Part shown: one piece after another, positions 7,059 to 15,431 of the stretch
Layout of the letters: each line of letters opens with the position of its first letter
Numbering within the stretch: position 1 is the first letter of the stretch
Source: Paraburkholderia megapolitana
GTDB lineage: Bacteria > Pseudomonadota > Gammaproteobacteria > Burkholderiales > Burkholderiaceae
Direction of reading: 5' to 3'
Length of the DNA: 64,000 bases
Assembly (NCBI RefSeq): GCF_007556815.1
Contig: NZ_CP041745.1
Span: 1,651,001-1,715,000, forward strand
The notes under the pieces: model-generated
The model's input: only the letters and a program-made list of their open reading frames with translations
What the model was told of the DNA's origin: nothing
The model's database searches: none
Program-made: the position numbers and the translations under genes

Positions 7059-8159
7059 ATGACAGCCATCCACACATCCTTTACCTGGCGCCGTGCGATG
7101 CGCCAGAGCACGCTGACGAGCACCACGAAGCTGGTGCTGTACACGCTGGCCGATTACGCGAACGCGGCCGACGACAACTGCTGGCCCTCGATCGAGCGTC
7201 TGGCGGACGACGCCACGCTCTCGGAGCGTGCGGTGAGCAAGCACCTCGCGATTGCCGAAGAGGCAGGGTGGGTGACGCGCTGGAAGTCCCGCCAGAAGGA
7301 CCGCAGGTGGGCGCACGGCCACTACCGCCTGACGTTGCCGGAGGACGTCGCACGCACCCTGCGGGACGCGATCGACTTCGAACTGGCCGGGTCGGACAGT
7401 ACCCGTGAACTGGCGTCCCGGAATGCGAAGTTACCGGAACGTCGTTCAGGTAACTTCGCATTACCTGCACCACGTTCCGGTAACTTCGATGTATCACCTG
7501 AACCACGTTCGGGTAATCCGGCTGAATCACCTGAACCGGGTTCCGGTGATGGCGAATGTGTTCCCGAAAACGGACCCGATGACGAAAGTTACCTGAACCA
7601 CGTTCCTACTAACTACCCAGTAAACAGAAATACGTTAACACCTACTCTCTATCAACCACCGGTGGTTAGCACAGGTGGGGAGCGTGCCAGAGAGGAGGTT
7701 CGTCAGGAGCGTAGCCCGGCATCCATGGCGCAGTGGATGTTCGAGCGACTGCGTTCATTCGATCCAGGCTTCGGCTCGGTAGACCTGCGGTCGTGGACCG
7801 GTGAGGTCGAAGCCATGCAGCAGGTCGACGGTCGCGACACGGATCACATTGCCGTGCTGTTCAGGTGGGCAACCGAGGACGGGTTCTGGCGAAACATCAT
7901 CACGTCGCCACAGCGCCTGCGCAAGCACTGGGACGAGCTGCGGCGACGCCGCAACGATGCAATCGGCAGGAAGAAGCAGGACACGCAGGCCGCGTCGACG
8001 GGCGCATCAGCTGGCGCACCGACCGCCGGTGTTGACCGGCGCTGCGCACACGTTGACGAGGGCGGGTGCCGTTGCACACACACGGCGACAACGATTATCG
8101 GTGCGGGTGCATCACGACGCGGTTACTGCCGCCAGCACCTCGACCACTACGACAACTAG
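7059..8159 (+). CDS. Phage replication initiator (O-like) with winged-helix domain
   Basis: The 366-residue product starts with a winged helix-turn-helix (about 15-90, TKLVLYTLADYANAADDNCW and LSERAVSKHLAIAEEAGWVT) of the kind found in lambda O-type and DnaD/HTH_36 initiators. A low-complexity middle (about 125-190) contains repeated PEPRSGN-like units. Behind it are a helical region like the helicase-interacting parts of phage initiators (MAQWMFERLRSFDPGFG) and a Cys/His-containing tail (CAHVDEGGCRCTHTATT). The protein repeat is the translation of five palindromic DNA repeats at 7431-7611, so the gene seems to contain its own origin, as in lambda. It follows the DnaB-type helicase gene directly. 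Confidence 0.75.
   Translation: MTAIHTSFTWRRAMRQSTLTSTTKLVLYTLADYANAADDNCWPSIERLADDATLSERAVSKHLAIAEEAGWVTRWKSRQKDRRWAHGHYRLTLPEDVARTLRDAIDFELAGSDSTRELASRNAKLPERRSGNFALPAPRSGNFDVSPEPRSGNPAESPEPGSGDGECVPENGPDDESYLNHVPTNYPVNRNTLTPTLYQPPVVSTGGERAREEVRQERSPASMAQWMFERLRSFDPGFGSVDLRSWTGEVEAMQQVDGRDTDHIAVLFRWATEDGFWRNIITSPQRLRKHWDELRRRRNDAIGRKKQDTQAASTGASAGAPTAGVDRRCAHVDEGGCRCTHTATTIIGAGASRRGYCRQHLDHYDN
7431..7611. repeat. Five iterons inside the initiator gene, putative phage origin
   Basis: Five 23-bp units start at 7431, 7461, 7494, 7527 and 7589. Each begins TTACC or TCACC, has a core near TGAACCACGTTC and, except the last, ends GGTAA or GGTGA, so each is itself an imperfect palindrome. The steps are 30, 33, 33 and 62 bp. 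An AT-rich stretch (about 7604-7660) follows the array. Iterons inside an initiator gene with an AT-rich flank are the layout of lambdoid origins. Confidence 0.7.
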
Positions 8160-8175
8160 ACCAGAGCGAACGGAC

Positions 8176-8583
8176 ATGACGCTTGAAGAACGGCTGGAGA
8201 ACTGGGCACGCGCGATACGCGGTGGTGCGGGCGGTGGTGACTCGCTGACAGCGAATATCTACTTTCAGACGGTGCGGGGCCGTGCCGTGAACTCGACGCT
8301 GGACGACGAAGACGCTGCACTCGTTGAACGGACGATTCGCCGTCTCATGCCGATGGATCGCAAGCTGCTGCAGATGCATTACGTGTGGCGTGCGTCGCCG
8401 CCGTTCATCTGCCGCAAGCTCGGCCTGCGGGTACGTCCGACCTCGATCTTCGATCTCGCGCTGGCACACGCACGTCGGGCGATCGATGAAAAGCTCTCCG
8501 AATCAAGTGTCGTGCAACGCCCGGCGTACGTGTCGATGAAAGAAATCATCGAAAAACTGAAAGAGGGTGTTGCACAATCGTAA
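8176..8583 (+). CDS. Putative late-gene regulator, Q/sigma-region-4-like
   Basis: The 135-residue product ends with a helix-turn-helix-like section (about 55-105, DRKLLQMHYVWRASPPFICRK then ALAHARRAIDEKL) that recalls sigma region 4 and phage antitermination Q proteins. It is the last early gene. A strong terminator-like hairpin (8677-8707) stands between it and the late genes, and several more hairpins interrupt the late region, which is what a Q-type antiterminator would have to read through. The name is inferred from position and the motif; no close family was confirmed. Confidence 0.5.
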   Translation: MTLEERLENWARAIRGGAGGGDSLTANIYFQTVRGRAVNSTLDDEDAALVERTIRRLMPMDRKLLQMHYVWRASPPFICRKLGLRVRPTSIFDLALAHARRAIDEKLSESSVVQRPAYVSMKEIIEKLKEGVAQS

Positions 8584-8676
8584 GATGCCGGGGTAAACTT
8601 CGGTCCACAATCTGATTCCGGTTAATACCGAGCGACGCGGCCTGTTCCGGGTCGCTGCTCGCCTGAAGAATTTCGA

Positions 8677-8707
8677 AGCCCTGAGTGCGCAAGCCTCAGG
8701 GCTTTTT
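8677..8707 (+). terminator. Intrinsic terminator before the late region
   Basis: AGCCCTGAG (8677-8685) pairs perfectly with CTCAGGGCT (8695-8703), followed by a T tract at 8703-8707. This is a 9-bp stem with an unpaired loop of about 9 bases. It lies between the Q-like gene and the first late gene. Confidence 0.8.
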
Positions 8708-8723
8708 GCATTGGGGCGTGAGA

Positions 8724-8915
8724 ATGCGAGTACGTGTGACTGACAACGATCCGCGCGAGATCTGGTCTGTGTGGGACGAGGAGTATGTGCGCGGCGGGAT
8801 CACCGCACGCTGTCATCTGGCCGATGGCACGCTCGACCGCATCATGCGGGCGCGGGACTACGCGTACGGCCATCAATGCGATCTGCGGGCGTCCGATCTC
8901 GCGGCGATGGTCTGA
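8724..8915 (+). CDS. Small phage protein of unknown function
   Basis: The 63-residue product (MRVRVTDNDPREIWSVWDEE...) has no motif I recognise. I chose the ATG at 8724 because the in-frame start at 8685 lies inside the terminator hairpin. Small genes of this size are common between the Q-type gene and the small terminase subunit. A 7-bp hairpin (ATGCCAG with CTGGCAT, 8916-8937) follows the stop codon. Confidence 0.5.
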   Translation: MRVRVTDNDPREIWSVWDEEYVRGGITARCHLADGTLDRIMRARDYAYGHQCDLRASDLAAMV

Positions 8916-9040
8916 ATGCCAGCCTTATGACTGGCATGCCTGAAAAATGAGCAGCCGGGGACCCTGCAGGCGCCCGGAGACACGGGGGCTCGCACCCGCG
9001 TTTTTTCTCTACTGGTGACGTTGCAAGGGGGGTCATATTC

Positions 9041-9532
9041 ATGCCAACCCAGACCGAAATCGCACACTACCTCGACCTCGACCAGTCGGCCGTTTCGCGC
9101 CTGGTCGACCGGCTCTGCATTGACTATCGCAACGCCACGATGGACGAGGTGCGTGTGGCGTACATCCGCCACCTGCGCGAAGTCGCGGCCGGCCGGTCGA
9201 GCGAGAGCGGCGTCGATCTCGTCACCGAGCGCGCGATGACCGAGCGGGTCGACCGTGAGATCAAGATGCTGACGCTGGCCGAGAAGAAGGGGCTGCTCGT
9301 GAACGCGAAGCAGCTCGAACAGGCGTACGGCCAGATGGTCGGCGCATTCCAGACCGAACTGCTCTCACTGCCCGACAGGATGGTGCAGGAGCTGCGCACG
9401 CTGTATGGCGTCGAAGTCGATGTTGAACTGCTGAACGAGCATATCAATGGTTGTCTTGAGCAGCTTGCTGGATACGAGCCAGACAGTCCGGGCGGTGATC
9501 CGGCGGATAGCGAGGCTGCTGAGTCCGCCTGA
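9041..9532 (+). CDS. Terminase small subunit, Nu1-like
   Basis: The 163-residue product opens with a helix-turn-helix typical of small terminase subunits (residues 4-30, TEIAHYLDLDQSAVSRLVD), then a helical region (IKMLTLAEKKGLLVNAKQLE) and a segment ending before the acidic C-terminus. It recognises the packaging site on phage DNA and hands it to the large subunit, whose gene overlaps its 3' end by 86 bp. A strong ribosome site (AAGGGGGG) lies 8-10 bp before the ATG. The gap before it (8938-9040) may hold the cos site; no cos consensus was recognised. Confidence 0.85.
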   Translation: MPTQTEIAHYLDLDQSAVSRLVDRLCIDYRNATMDEVRVAYIRHLREVAAGRSSESGVDLVTERAMTERVDREIKMLTLAEKKGLLVNAKQLEQAYGQMVGAFQTELLSLPDRMVQELRTLYGVEVDVELLNEHINGCLEQLAGYEPDSPGGDPADSEAAESA

Positions 9533-11567
9533 GCGGATCAGTACCACGGACTGGGCGAAGCGCCACCGGCGCATGAGCGCGAAGGCATCCGCCAGTCCCG
9601 GCCGGTACAACCCGAACATCACGCCGTGGGTGGTCGGCATGCATGCGGCGCTCGACAGTCCGCGCGTGCAGAAAGTGGTGTGCATGAAGTCGGCGCAGGT
9701 GGCGTGGACCGATGGCGTGCTGCTCAACTACATCGGCCGCCGGATCGACACCGATCCGTGCCCGATGATCCTAATGTTCGCGAAGGAAAAATCGGCGAAG
9801 AAATTCAACCTCGAAAAGTTTGAACCGATGGTCGAGGTGACGCCCCGGCTGCTCGCAAAGGTGCCGGTTCACGCGGGACGCGATCGCAACAACCTGTGGG
9901 ATCACAAGAACTTCACGCGCGGCTTTCTGAAGTTCATCACGTCGAATGCGCCGGATGACGTGAAGTCGACCCCGGCCCCGGTGGTCGCGGTCGAAGAGCC
10001 GGACGACGCGAACCAGAACGTGCGCGAGCAGGGCGACTCGATCACGCTGCTGGAGGAGCGCAACAAGAGTTATTCGGACAGCCGCCGCAAGGTGATCTTT
10101 GGCGGCACGCCGACGATCGACGGATTCTCACGGATCCAGCAGGCGTACGAGGCATCGGACCAGCGCCGCTATCTGGTGCCGTGTCCCGACTGCAGCGAAG
10201 AGCACGAGCTCGCGTGGGAAAACGTCGGCTGGCTCGAAGATGCCGATGCCGCGCACGAAGTGTTCGGGCTCGCGCGGCCGGAGTCGGCGTGGTACGCGTG
10301 CCCGCACTGCGGCAGCACATGGGACGATGCGGTGCGTGTGCGGGCTGCGCGTCACGGCCGGTGGGTGGCGACAGCAGCGTTTCACGGCACGGCCGGGTTT
10401 CGCATCAATGAACTGGTGTCGCCATTCCCCGGTTCGCGCCTTGCCGAGCTGGTCAAGAAGTGGCTCACTGCCGAGAAGGCACTGCGCGCAGGTGACGACA
10501 CGAAGATGCGTTCGTTCGTGAACAACTCGCAGGGGCGGCCGTACCGGTATCGCAGCGAGCTGCCGGAAACGGACATCCTTGCCGAGCGGGCGCTGCCGTA
10601 CGCGGTGTTCACGGTGCCGGCTGCGGCGCTGGTGCTCACGATTGGCATCGACGTGCAGCACGACCGGCTGGCCGTCATCATCCGCGCATGGGGACGCGGC
10701 GAGGAAAGCTGGCTTGTCCTGTGGGACGAGATCTACGGCAACGTGCTGGAGCAGGGACAGGATCCGCTGGCCGGTGGGGTGTGGGGTGCGTTGACGGAGC
10801 TGCTGACGCTGGCGTACCGCCACGAGAACGGCTGGTCACTGCGGATCAAGGCAGCATCGATCGACTCGTCGGACGGCTCGACTTCCGATGCGGTCTACAA
10901 GTACGTCCGGGCCGCGCAACGTCGTGGCATTCACATCATGGCGGTCAAGGGCGGTACAGATGCGGGGAGCGAGATTTTCAGCGTACCGAAAGCGTCCGTC
11001 GATTCGGTGCGGAACAACAGCAAGGCTGCGAAGTATGGTCTGCGTCCGTTCATTGTCGGTGTCAGCAAAGCCAAGGATCTGATTCTGGAGAACCGCTTGA
11101 AGCTCACGGGCGATGGCCCCGGACGCATGCACTGGTATCGAGACGTGCGTGCCGACTATCTCGCGCAGCTCACCGCCGAGGTGAAGGTGCCGGGCCGCGT
11201 CGGCAGCAAACGGATCTGGCAGAAGAAGGCGGGCGCACGCAACGAGGCACTCGATGCGGAGGTGTACGCATTGCACGCTGCACGCAGTATCAAGACACAC
11301 CTGATGCTCGAAGCGCACTGGCTGCTCGAACAGCAGCGCGTGTCGCAGGTGTCGCTCTTCGATGCCGTGCCGGTGGTCGAGGCGTTGCCGGGTGCGCAGG
11401 TGCTTGAACCTGCATCAGATCCACCACCTGATCCGGACATCAGTGTCGACGTCGATTCGGATGTCGAGACGATTGAACAGAAACATCAACCCGAAACCCC
11501 GCCATTGAGCGGGGTTTCTCGCAATCAGGCGCGACGATTTACGCGCTCGACGTACCTGGGACGTTAG
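9447..11567 (+). CDS. Terminase large subunit, GpA family
   Basis: The 706-residue protein belongs to the lambda gpA-type packaging ATPase/nuclease family. An ATPase domain fills the first half, with the motor segment VVCMKSAQVAWTDG, the typical entry DWAKRHRRM and the Zn-like CPDCSEEHELAWENV and CPHCGSTWDD pairs. The C-terminal nuclease half has IGIDVQHDRLAVIIRAWG and ASIDSSDGSTSDAVYKYV. Length is slightly above the usual 620-680. The last 25 codons run through a perfect terminator-like hairpin (11493-11518), so the C-terminus may be a recent extension. It packages DNA into the lambda-type head encoded next. Confidence 0.93.
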   Translation: MVVLSSLLDTSQTVRAVIRRIARLLSPPERISTTDWAKRHRRMSAKASASPGRYNPNITPWVVGMHAALDSPRVQKVVCMKSAQVAWTDGVLLNYIGRRIDTDPCPMILMFAKEKSAKKFNLEKFEPMVEVTPRLLAKVPVHAGRDRNNLWDHKNFTRGFLKFITSNAPDDVKSTPAPVVAVEEPDDANQNVREQGDSITLLEERNKSYSDSRRKVIFGGTPTIDGFSRIQQAYEASDQRRYLVPCPDCSEEHELAWENVGWLEDADAAHEVFGLARPESAWYACPHCGSTWDDAVRVRAARHGRWVATAAFHGTAGFRINELVSPFPGSRLAELVKKWLTAEKALRAGDDTKMRSFVNNSQGRPYRYRSELPETDILAERALPYAVFTVPAAALVLTIGIDVQHDRLAVIIRAWGRGEESWLVLWDEIYGNVLEQGQDPLAGGVWGALTELLTLAYRHENGWSLRIKAASIDSSDGSTSDAVYKYVRAAQRRGIHIMAVKGGTDAGSEIFSVPKASVDSVRNNSKAAKYGLRPFIVGVSKAKDLILENRLKLTGDGPGRMHWYRDVRADYLAQLTAEVKVPGRVGSKRIWQKKAGARNEALDAEVYALHAARSIKTHLMLEAHWLLEQQRVSQVSLFDAVPVVEALPGAQVLEPASDPPPDPDISVDVDSDVETIEQKHQPETPPLSGVSRNQARRFTRSTYLGR
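11493..11518 (+). terminator. Perfect hairpin inside the terminase 3' end
   Basis: GAAACCCCGC (11493-11502) pairs perfectly with GCGGGGTTTC (11509-11518) over 10 bp, with a 6-base loop. It lies within the last codons of the large terminase gene. It looks like a rho-independent terminator stem but lacks a long T tract. Confidence 0.5.
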
Positions 11568-11577
11568 GAACAGCACG

Positions 11578-11784
11578 ATGGCTTACACACTGGCGGATCT
11601 TGAGCGCATCCAGGCGGCGATCGCGAAGGGCGAACTGGAAGTCCAGTACGCCGATCGCAAGGTGCGTTACCGGTCCATTGGCGAACTGCGTGATGCGCAG
11701 AGCGAGATTGTTCGCGCGCTCGACGGTGCAAGCGGACGTTCACGCATGATCCGGCTTCGGCACGGTGGCAAGGGGATGCGATGA
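11578..11784 (+). CDS. Head-tail joining protein, gpW family
   Basis: The 68-residue product (MAYTLADLERIQAAIAKGELEVQYADRKV..., with ELRDAQSEIVRAL) matches the lambda gpW / head-tail connector family in length and sequence pattern. The protein completes the capsid after packaging and forms the site for tail attachment. Its stop overlaps the portal start by 4 bp (ATGA), as in lambda, where W precedes B. Confidence 0.85.
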   Translation: MAYTLADLERIQAAIAKGELEVQYADRKVRYRSIGELRDAQSEIVRALDGASGRSRMIRLRHGGKGMR

Positions 11785-13270
11785 GCGGTACATATCCCTC
11801 GCTCTCCCGGCGCGGCTTTGTCGTGCCGACGCGGCTGAAAGCATCTGCCTACGAGTCCGCGAGTTCGCAGGGCGCGCGGGCGAAATCGTGGAAGGCATCG
11901 AGCGCCGGGCCGAACGCATCGGCGGTGCAGAACCTGCCGCTGATGCGCCACCGCGCACGCGATGCGATCCGCAATGATCCGTGGGCGAAGACGGCGATTG
12001 CCCGGCTGGTGTCGAACACGATCGGCACGGGCATACAGGCGCATCCGCAGCATCCGGACGCAGCGATCCGGCAGCAGCAAAAGCAACTTTGGGAGGACAG
12101 CGGCACGGAACTCGATGCCGATGGCCTGCTGGACCAGTACGGCCTGCAGACACTCGCTGCGCGCGCGTTTTTCAGCGACGGTGAGGTGCTGGTACGTCGG
12201 CGTCTGCGCAATCCCCACTCGGGGCTTGCCGTGCCGTTGCAGATCCAGCTGCTCGAAGGCGACCTGTTGCCGGTCGAGCGGAACGATCAACTGGTGAACG
12301 GTGGCGAGATCGTCAATGGCGTCGAGTTTGATGCGGACGGCCAGCGTGTCGCCTATCACCTGCTTGCCCGTCATCCCGGCGAGTACAACCGGGCGATGAA
12401 AGGGAACATGCAGACGGTGCGCGTACCGGCGTCCGAGGTCGCGCACGTGTTCCACGTGCTGCGGCCGGGGCAGGTGCGCGGCGTGCCGGAACTGTCGACC
12501 GTGCTGCTTCGCCTGCACTCGCTCGACAACTTCGATGATGCGGTGCTGTACCGGCAGGAAGTCAGCAACCTGTTTGCGGGCTTCATTGTGAAGCCGCACG
12601 TGGAAGTCGGACCGATGGGGATCCACTCAGCGGTGCGCCGCTCGCGTTCGATGCGGACGGGTTTTCGCCGGTCGTGTCGCTGGAGCCGGGCGGCATGCAG
12701 GAACTGGCGCCGGGCGAGGACGTGCGGTTCGCGTCGCCACCGGGAGCCGGGACTGATTACGCGCCGTTCATGCGTCAGCAGTTGATGGCGGCAGCGGCAT
12801 CGGTCGGCATGCCGTACGAAGTGCTGACAGGCGATCTGCGCGATGTGAGCGACCGGGTGCTGCGCGTGCTGCTGAACGAGTTTCGTCGTTCGATCGAACA
12901 GTTTCAGTGGAATGTATTCATTCACCAGTTCTGCCGCACGGTGTGGGCGTGGTGGGTCGATGCGTGCCAGCTATCGGGAGCGATGGCGATGCCGGGCTTT
13001 CACCGCACGCGTCGCGAGTATCTGCGGGTGCGCTGGGTGCCGCAGGGCTGGCCGTATATCCACCCGGTGCAGGACGTCGCCGCGAAACAGCAGGAGATCC
13101 GCGCGGGCCTGACGAGCCGGACGGCCGCGATCCTGGGTAAAGGCGAAGACCCGGAACAGGTCGATGACGAGAACGCGGCCGATCTCGCGCGTGCGCAGCG
13201 ACTCGGTCTGTCGTACGACACGCACGCACCGGACGGCTCGACGCCGGACAGTGCATTGAATGGGGAGTAA
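11781..13270 (+). pseudogene. Portal protein (lambda family), frameshifted
   Basis: The first frame runs 11781 to about 12620 and encodes the N-terminal two thirds of a lambda gpB-type portal (YGLQTLAARAFFSDGEVLVR, RVPASEVAHVFHVLRPGQVRGV). Homology then jumps to the next frame (DPLSGAPLAFDADGFSP, then VSLEPGGMQELAPGEDVRF) and continues to 13270. Adding one G to the GGGG run at 12617-12620 would restore a single reading frame of about 496 codons, the normal length. A one-base loss or a sequencing error are equally possible. If real, the prophage cannot build heads, because the portal ring is essential. Confidence 0.85.
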
Positions 13271-13272
13271 GC

Positions 13273-14385
13273 ATGCAGAAAAACCGTAAATGGTGGGACA
13301 TCCGGGCGCTGGCGAACGCGCAAGGGGGACAGGATGAAGTCGAGATCCGGATCTATAGCGACATCGGCTTCTGGGGAACGGATGCACAGACGTTCGTGAC
13401 GCAACTCGACGCAGCGGCGGCGAACGCCTTGACGATCGTCGTCGCGATCAACTCGATGGGCGGCGACGTATTCGACGCTTTCGCGATCTATAACGCGCTG
13501 CGTCGACATGCTGGCAAGGTAAAGGTCCGGGTCGATGGCATCGCGGCGTCGGCAGCGTCGCTCATTGCGATGGCAGGCGACGAGATCGAGATGCCGGAGA
13601 ACGCGATGCTCATGATCCATAACGCCCACACGGTGACGGCGGGTGAAGCGAAGGATCTGCGACGGGTGGCCGATCTGCTCGACAGTGCGGGCGACGGCAT
13701 CGTTGCTGCCTATGCAGCGAAGAGCGGCCAGTCTGTCGACGAGATCAGGGCGATGATGGACGCGGAAACCTGGCTGACGGCAGCGCAGGCGAAGGAAAGG
13801 GGTTTCTGTGATGCCATCGGAGCGCCGGTGAAACTGTCGGCATCAGCGAACTCGACACAATTACTTGCGCGATTCTCGGCGCTGCCTGACGGTATCCGGG
13901 CGCTGGTCGAAGAGGGTGATGTGACGGAGGGCACGCCGACAACTGTGTCGCCTGAACCGCCCGAATTGCCTGCAGCCGCAGCTGCACCGCAGCCCGATCC
14001 GGAACCGGTCCAGACCGCGCCCGATGTCGGTGCATTGGCGGCGCACGTTTTCAATGCCTGCCGTGAGGCGAGGCTGGCTCATTGCGCGGAAAGCATCGTG
14101 ACGGCGACCGGTCTCAGGGATCGTGCAACGGTCGACGCAGCGATCGGAAACGCGGGTGATATCGCGGGAATCTGTATCGCGGCGAAGCTTCCTGAACTGA
14201 CGACGCAGTTTGTCGCGGATGGTCTGACGCCGGATCAGGTACGCGCCCGACTGTTCGAGCGGTTGACCGCGAAGGCTCTGATCGTCAACAGCCGGGCGAA
14301 ACCGGAACCACAAGACCGCCTCCCTGTACCGGTCGCGGGACCAAAGGCATCGATGATCTACGCTGCCCGTTACTGCGCAAAGTAA
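13273..14385 (+). CDS. Head maturation protease, ClpP-like (lambda gpC type)
   Basis: The 370-residue protein has an N-terminal ClpP/S14-type protease domain (about 20-190). The likely catalytic Ser93 is in GIAASAASLIAMAG and His116 in AMLMIHNAH; the NSMGGDVFDAFAIYNALR segment is typical. A linker rich in Pro/Glu (about 215-255) leads to a helical C-terminal part that may serve as scaffold, as in lambda where C and the nested scaffold Nu3 share sequence. It stands between portal and capsid genes and would cut head proteins during assembly. Confidence 0.92.
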   Translation: MQKNRKWWDIRALANAQGGQDEVEIRIYSDIGFWGTDAQTFVTQLDAAAANALTIVVAINSMGGDVFDAFAIYNALRRHAGKVKVRVDGIAASAASLIAMAGDEIEMPENAMLMIHNAHTVTAGEAKDLRRVADLLDSAGDGIVAAYAAKSGQSVDEIRAMMDAETWLTAAQAKERGFCDAIGAPVKLSASANSTQLLARFSALPDGIRALVEEGDVTEGTPTTVSPEPPELPAAAAAPQPDPEPVQTAPDVGALAAHVFNACREARLAHCAESIVTATGLRDRATVDAAIGNAGDIAGICIAAKLPELTTQFVADGLTPDQVRARLFERLTAKALIVNSRAKPEPQDRLPVPVAGPKASMIYAARYCAK

Positions 14386-14388
14386 CTT

Positions 14389-14745
14389 TTAACTGATCAG
14401 TCGATCGCTGGTGGAGTTCATCCACGGCCGTAGCAGATAGGCGTTAGCGATACACGGTAGCGTAATCAGGGCACCGACCTCTGCGATCGAGAGGGCGTGG
14501 AAGGTTACCACCAGTCCGACAACCCCCATCACGCCGGTCAGGGCATTCAGCGCATTTACACCAAATGCAACAAGTTTCAGCCAGCGAGGCGACCCTTTGC
14601 GAAAGGCACAGATGGCCAGCACAAACGGCACGATCGTCTGTAAATGGTGGAAAGCCACTTCGTGATATCGAAACGCAGAATTAGCCATTCCAATCACCAC
14701 GGCGCCTGTTATCAACCAGTTTATGCAGAGAACCACGAGTCGCAT
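14389..14745 (-). CDS. Four-helix membrane protein, moron on the opposite strand
   Basis: The 118-residue product is almost entirely hydrophobic, with about four membrane helices (LCINWLITGAVVIGMA, HLQTIVPFVLAICAF, ALTGVMGVVGLVVTF, VGALITLPCIANAYLL). I do not recognise the family. It is the only minus-strand gene inside the late structural module, lies between the protease and decoration genes, and ends 3 bp past the protease stop. Independent orientation and its own upstream space (14746-14964) are typical of a moron that may be expressed from the lysogen. Confidence 0.6.
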   Translation of the reverse strand: MRLVVLCINWLITGAVVIGMANSAFRYHEVAFHHLQTIVPFVLAICAFRKGSPRWLKLVAFGVNALNALTGVMGVVGLVVTFHALSIAEVGALITLPCIANAYLLRPWMNSTSDRLIS

Positions 14746-14964
14746 ATAGACAAACTCCTGTTATCGAGATCTGCGGGTTAGAAACAGCGCGATGTGCTGG
14801 AGCCGTGATTGTCGTCCGTCCTGATGAATTAGTCGAACCTTGTGTGTCGGCTTTCTACGGCATGTCGACGGCCCCTCGTATCTTGCCGCTACCTTCACGC
14901 GGATGACGACAGATCAATCTCGGAATACAGATACCCCATTTAACCCGTAAGTTGAGGATGCAAC

Positions 14965-15309
14965 ATGTCAAACATCAGGACACAGGGTTCGCTGCCCGCT
15001 GAATTTCTTCTCTCCGAAGGCAATGGCCAGATCTCGCGCGAGCGGATCGTGGTGAAGGAGGGGCCGGCGCTGCCGTCCGGTCAGGTACTGGGTGTGACCG
15101 GGACGGGCCAATATGCCCCGTACAGCAACACCGCGAACGACGGCTCGGAAGCTGCAGCCGCGATTCTTTATGCGCCCCTGCCGGCAGACAGTGAGCCGCG
15201 CTGGGCCACCGTGATTGTCCGGCTTGCCGAAGTGAGCGCATCGCTGCTCACGGACCTTGATGCGGCTGGTCGCTCGGATCTGGCTACACACATGATCATC
15301 GTGCGCTGA
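14965..15309 (+). CDS. Head decoration protein, lambda gpD family
   Basis: The 114-residue product (SLPAEFLLSEGNGQISRERI, VLGVTGTGQYAPYSNTANDG, AAAILYAPLP) matches the lambda D-type capsid stabilisation family in length, pattern and gene order, directly before the major capsid gene. The protein sits on the three-fold axes of the expanded capsid. A promoter may be needed in the 14746-14964 gap because the minus-strand moron interrupts the late operon. Confidence 0.88.
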   Translation: MSNIRTQGSLPAEFLLSEGNGQISRERIVVKEGPALPSGQVLGVTGTGQYAPYSNTANDGSEAAAAILYAPLPADSEPRWATVIVRLAEVSASLLTDLDAAGRSDLATHMIIVR

Positions 15310-15356
15310 ATTCCGCGTATCGAATCTCGTATCGCACTTCGTAATGAACCCTGCAC

Positions 15357-15393
15357 GGGCCGCGCATCCTTTTACGGATATCTCGCGCGGCCC
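15357..15393 (+). terminator. Hairpin between decoration and capsid genes
   Basis: GGGCCGCGC (15357-15365) pairs perfectly with GCGCGGCCC (15385-15393); the loop contains a further ATCC/GGAT pair. It ends 38 bp before the capsid start. There is no long T run, so it may act as a pause or an RNA stability element. Confidence 0.5.
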
Positions 15394-15431
15394 ATTTCCG
15401 TTTACCTGCTGCTCATTTACCGGGAGGCCAC

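Noticed and set aside
7431..7611. CRISPR array
   Set aside because: The units are palindromic, lie inside an open reading frame, and the gaps of 7-10 bp are too short for spacers.
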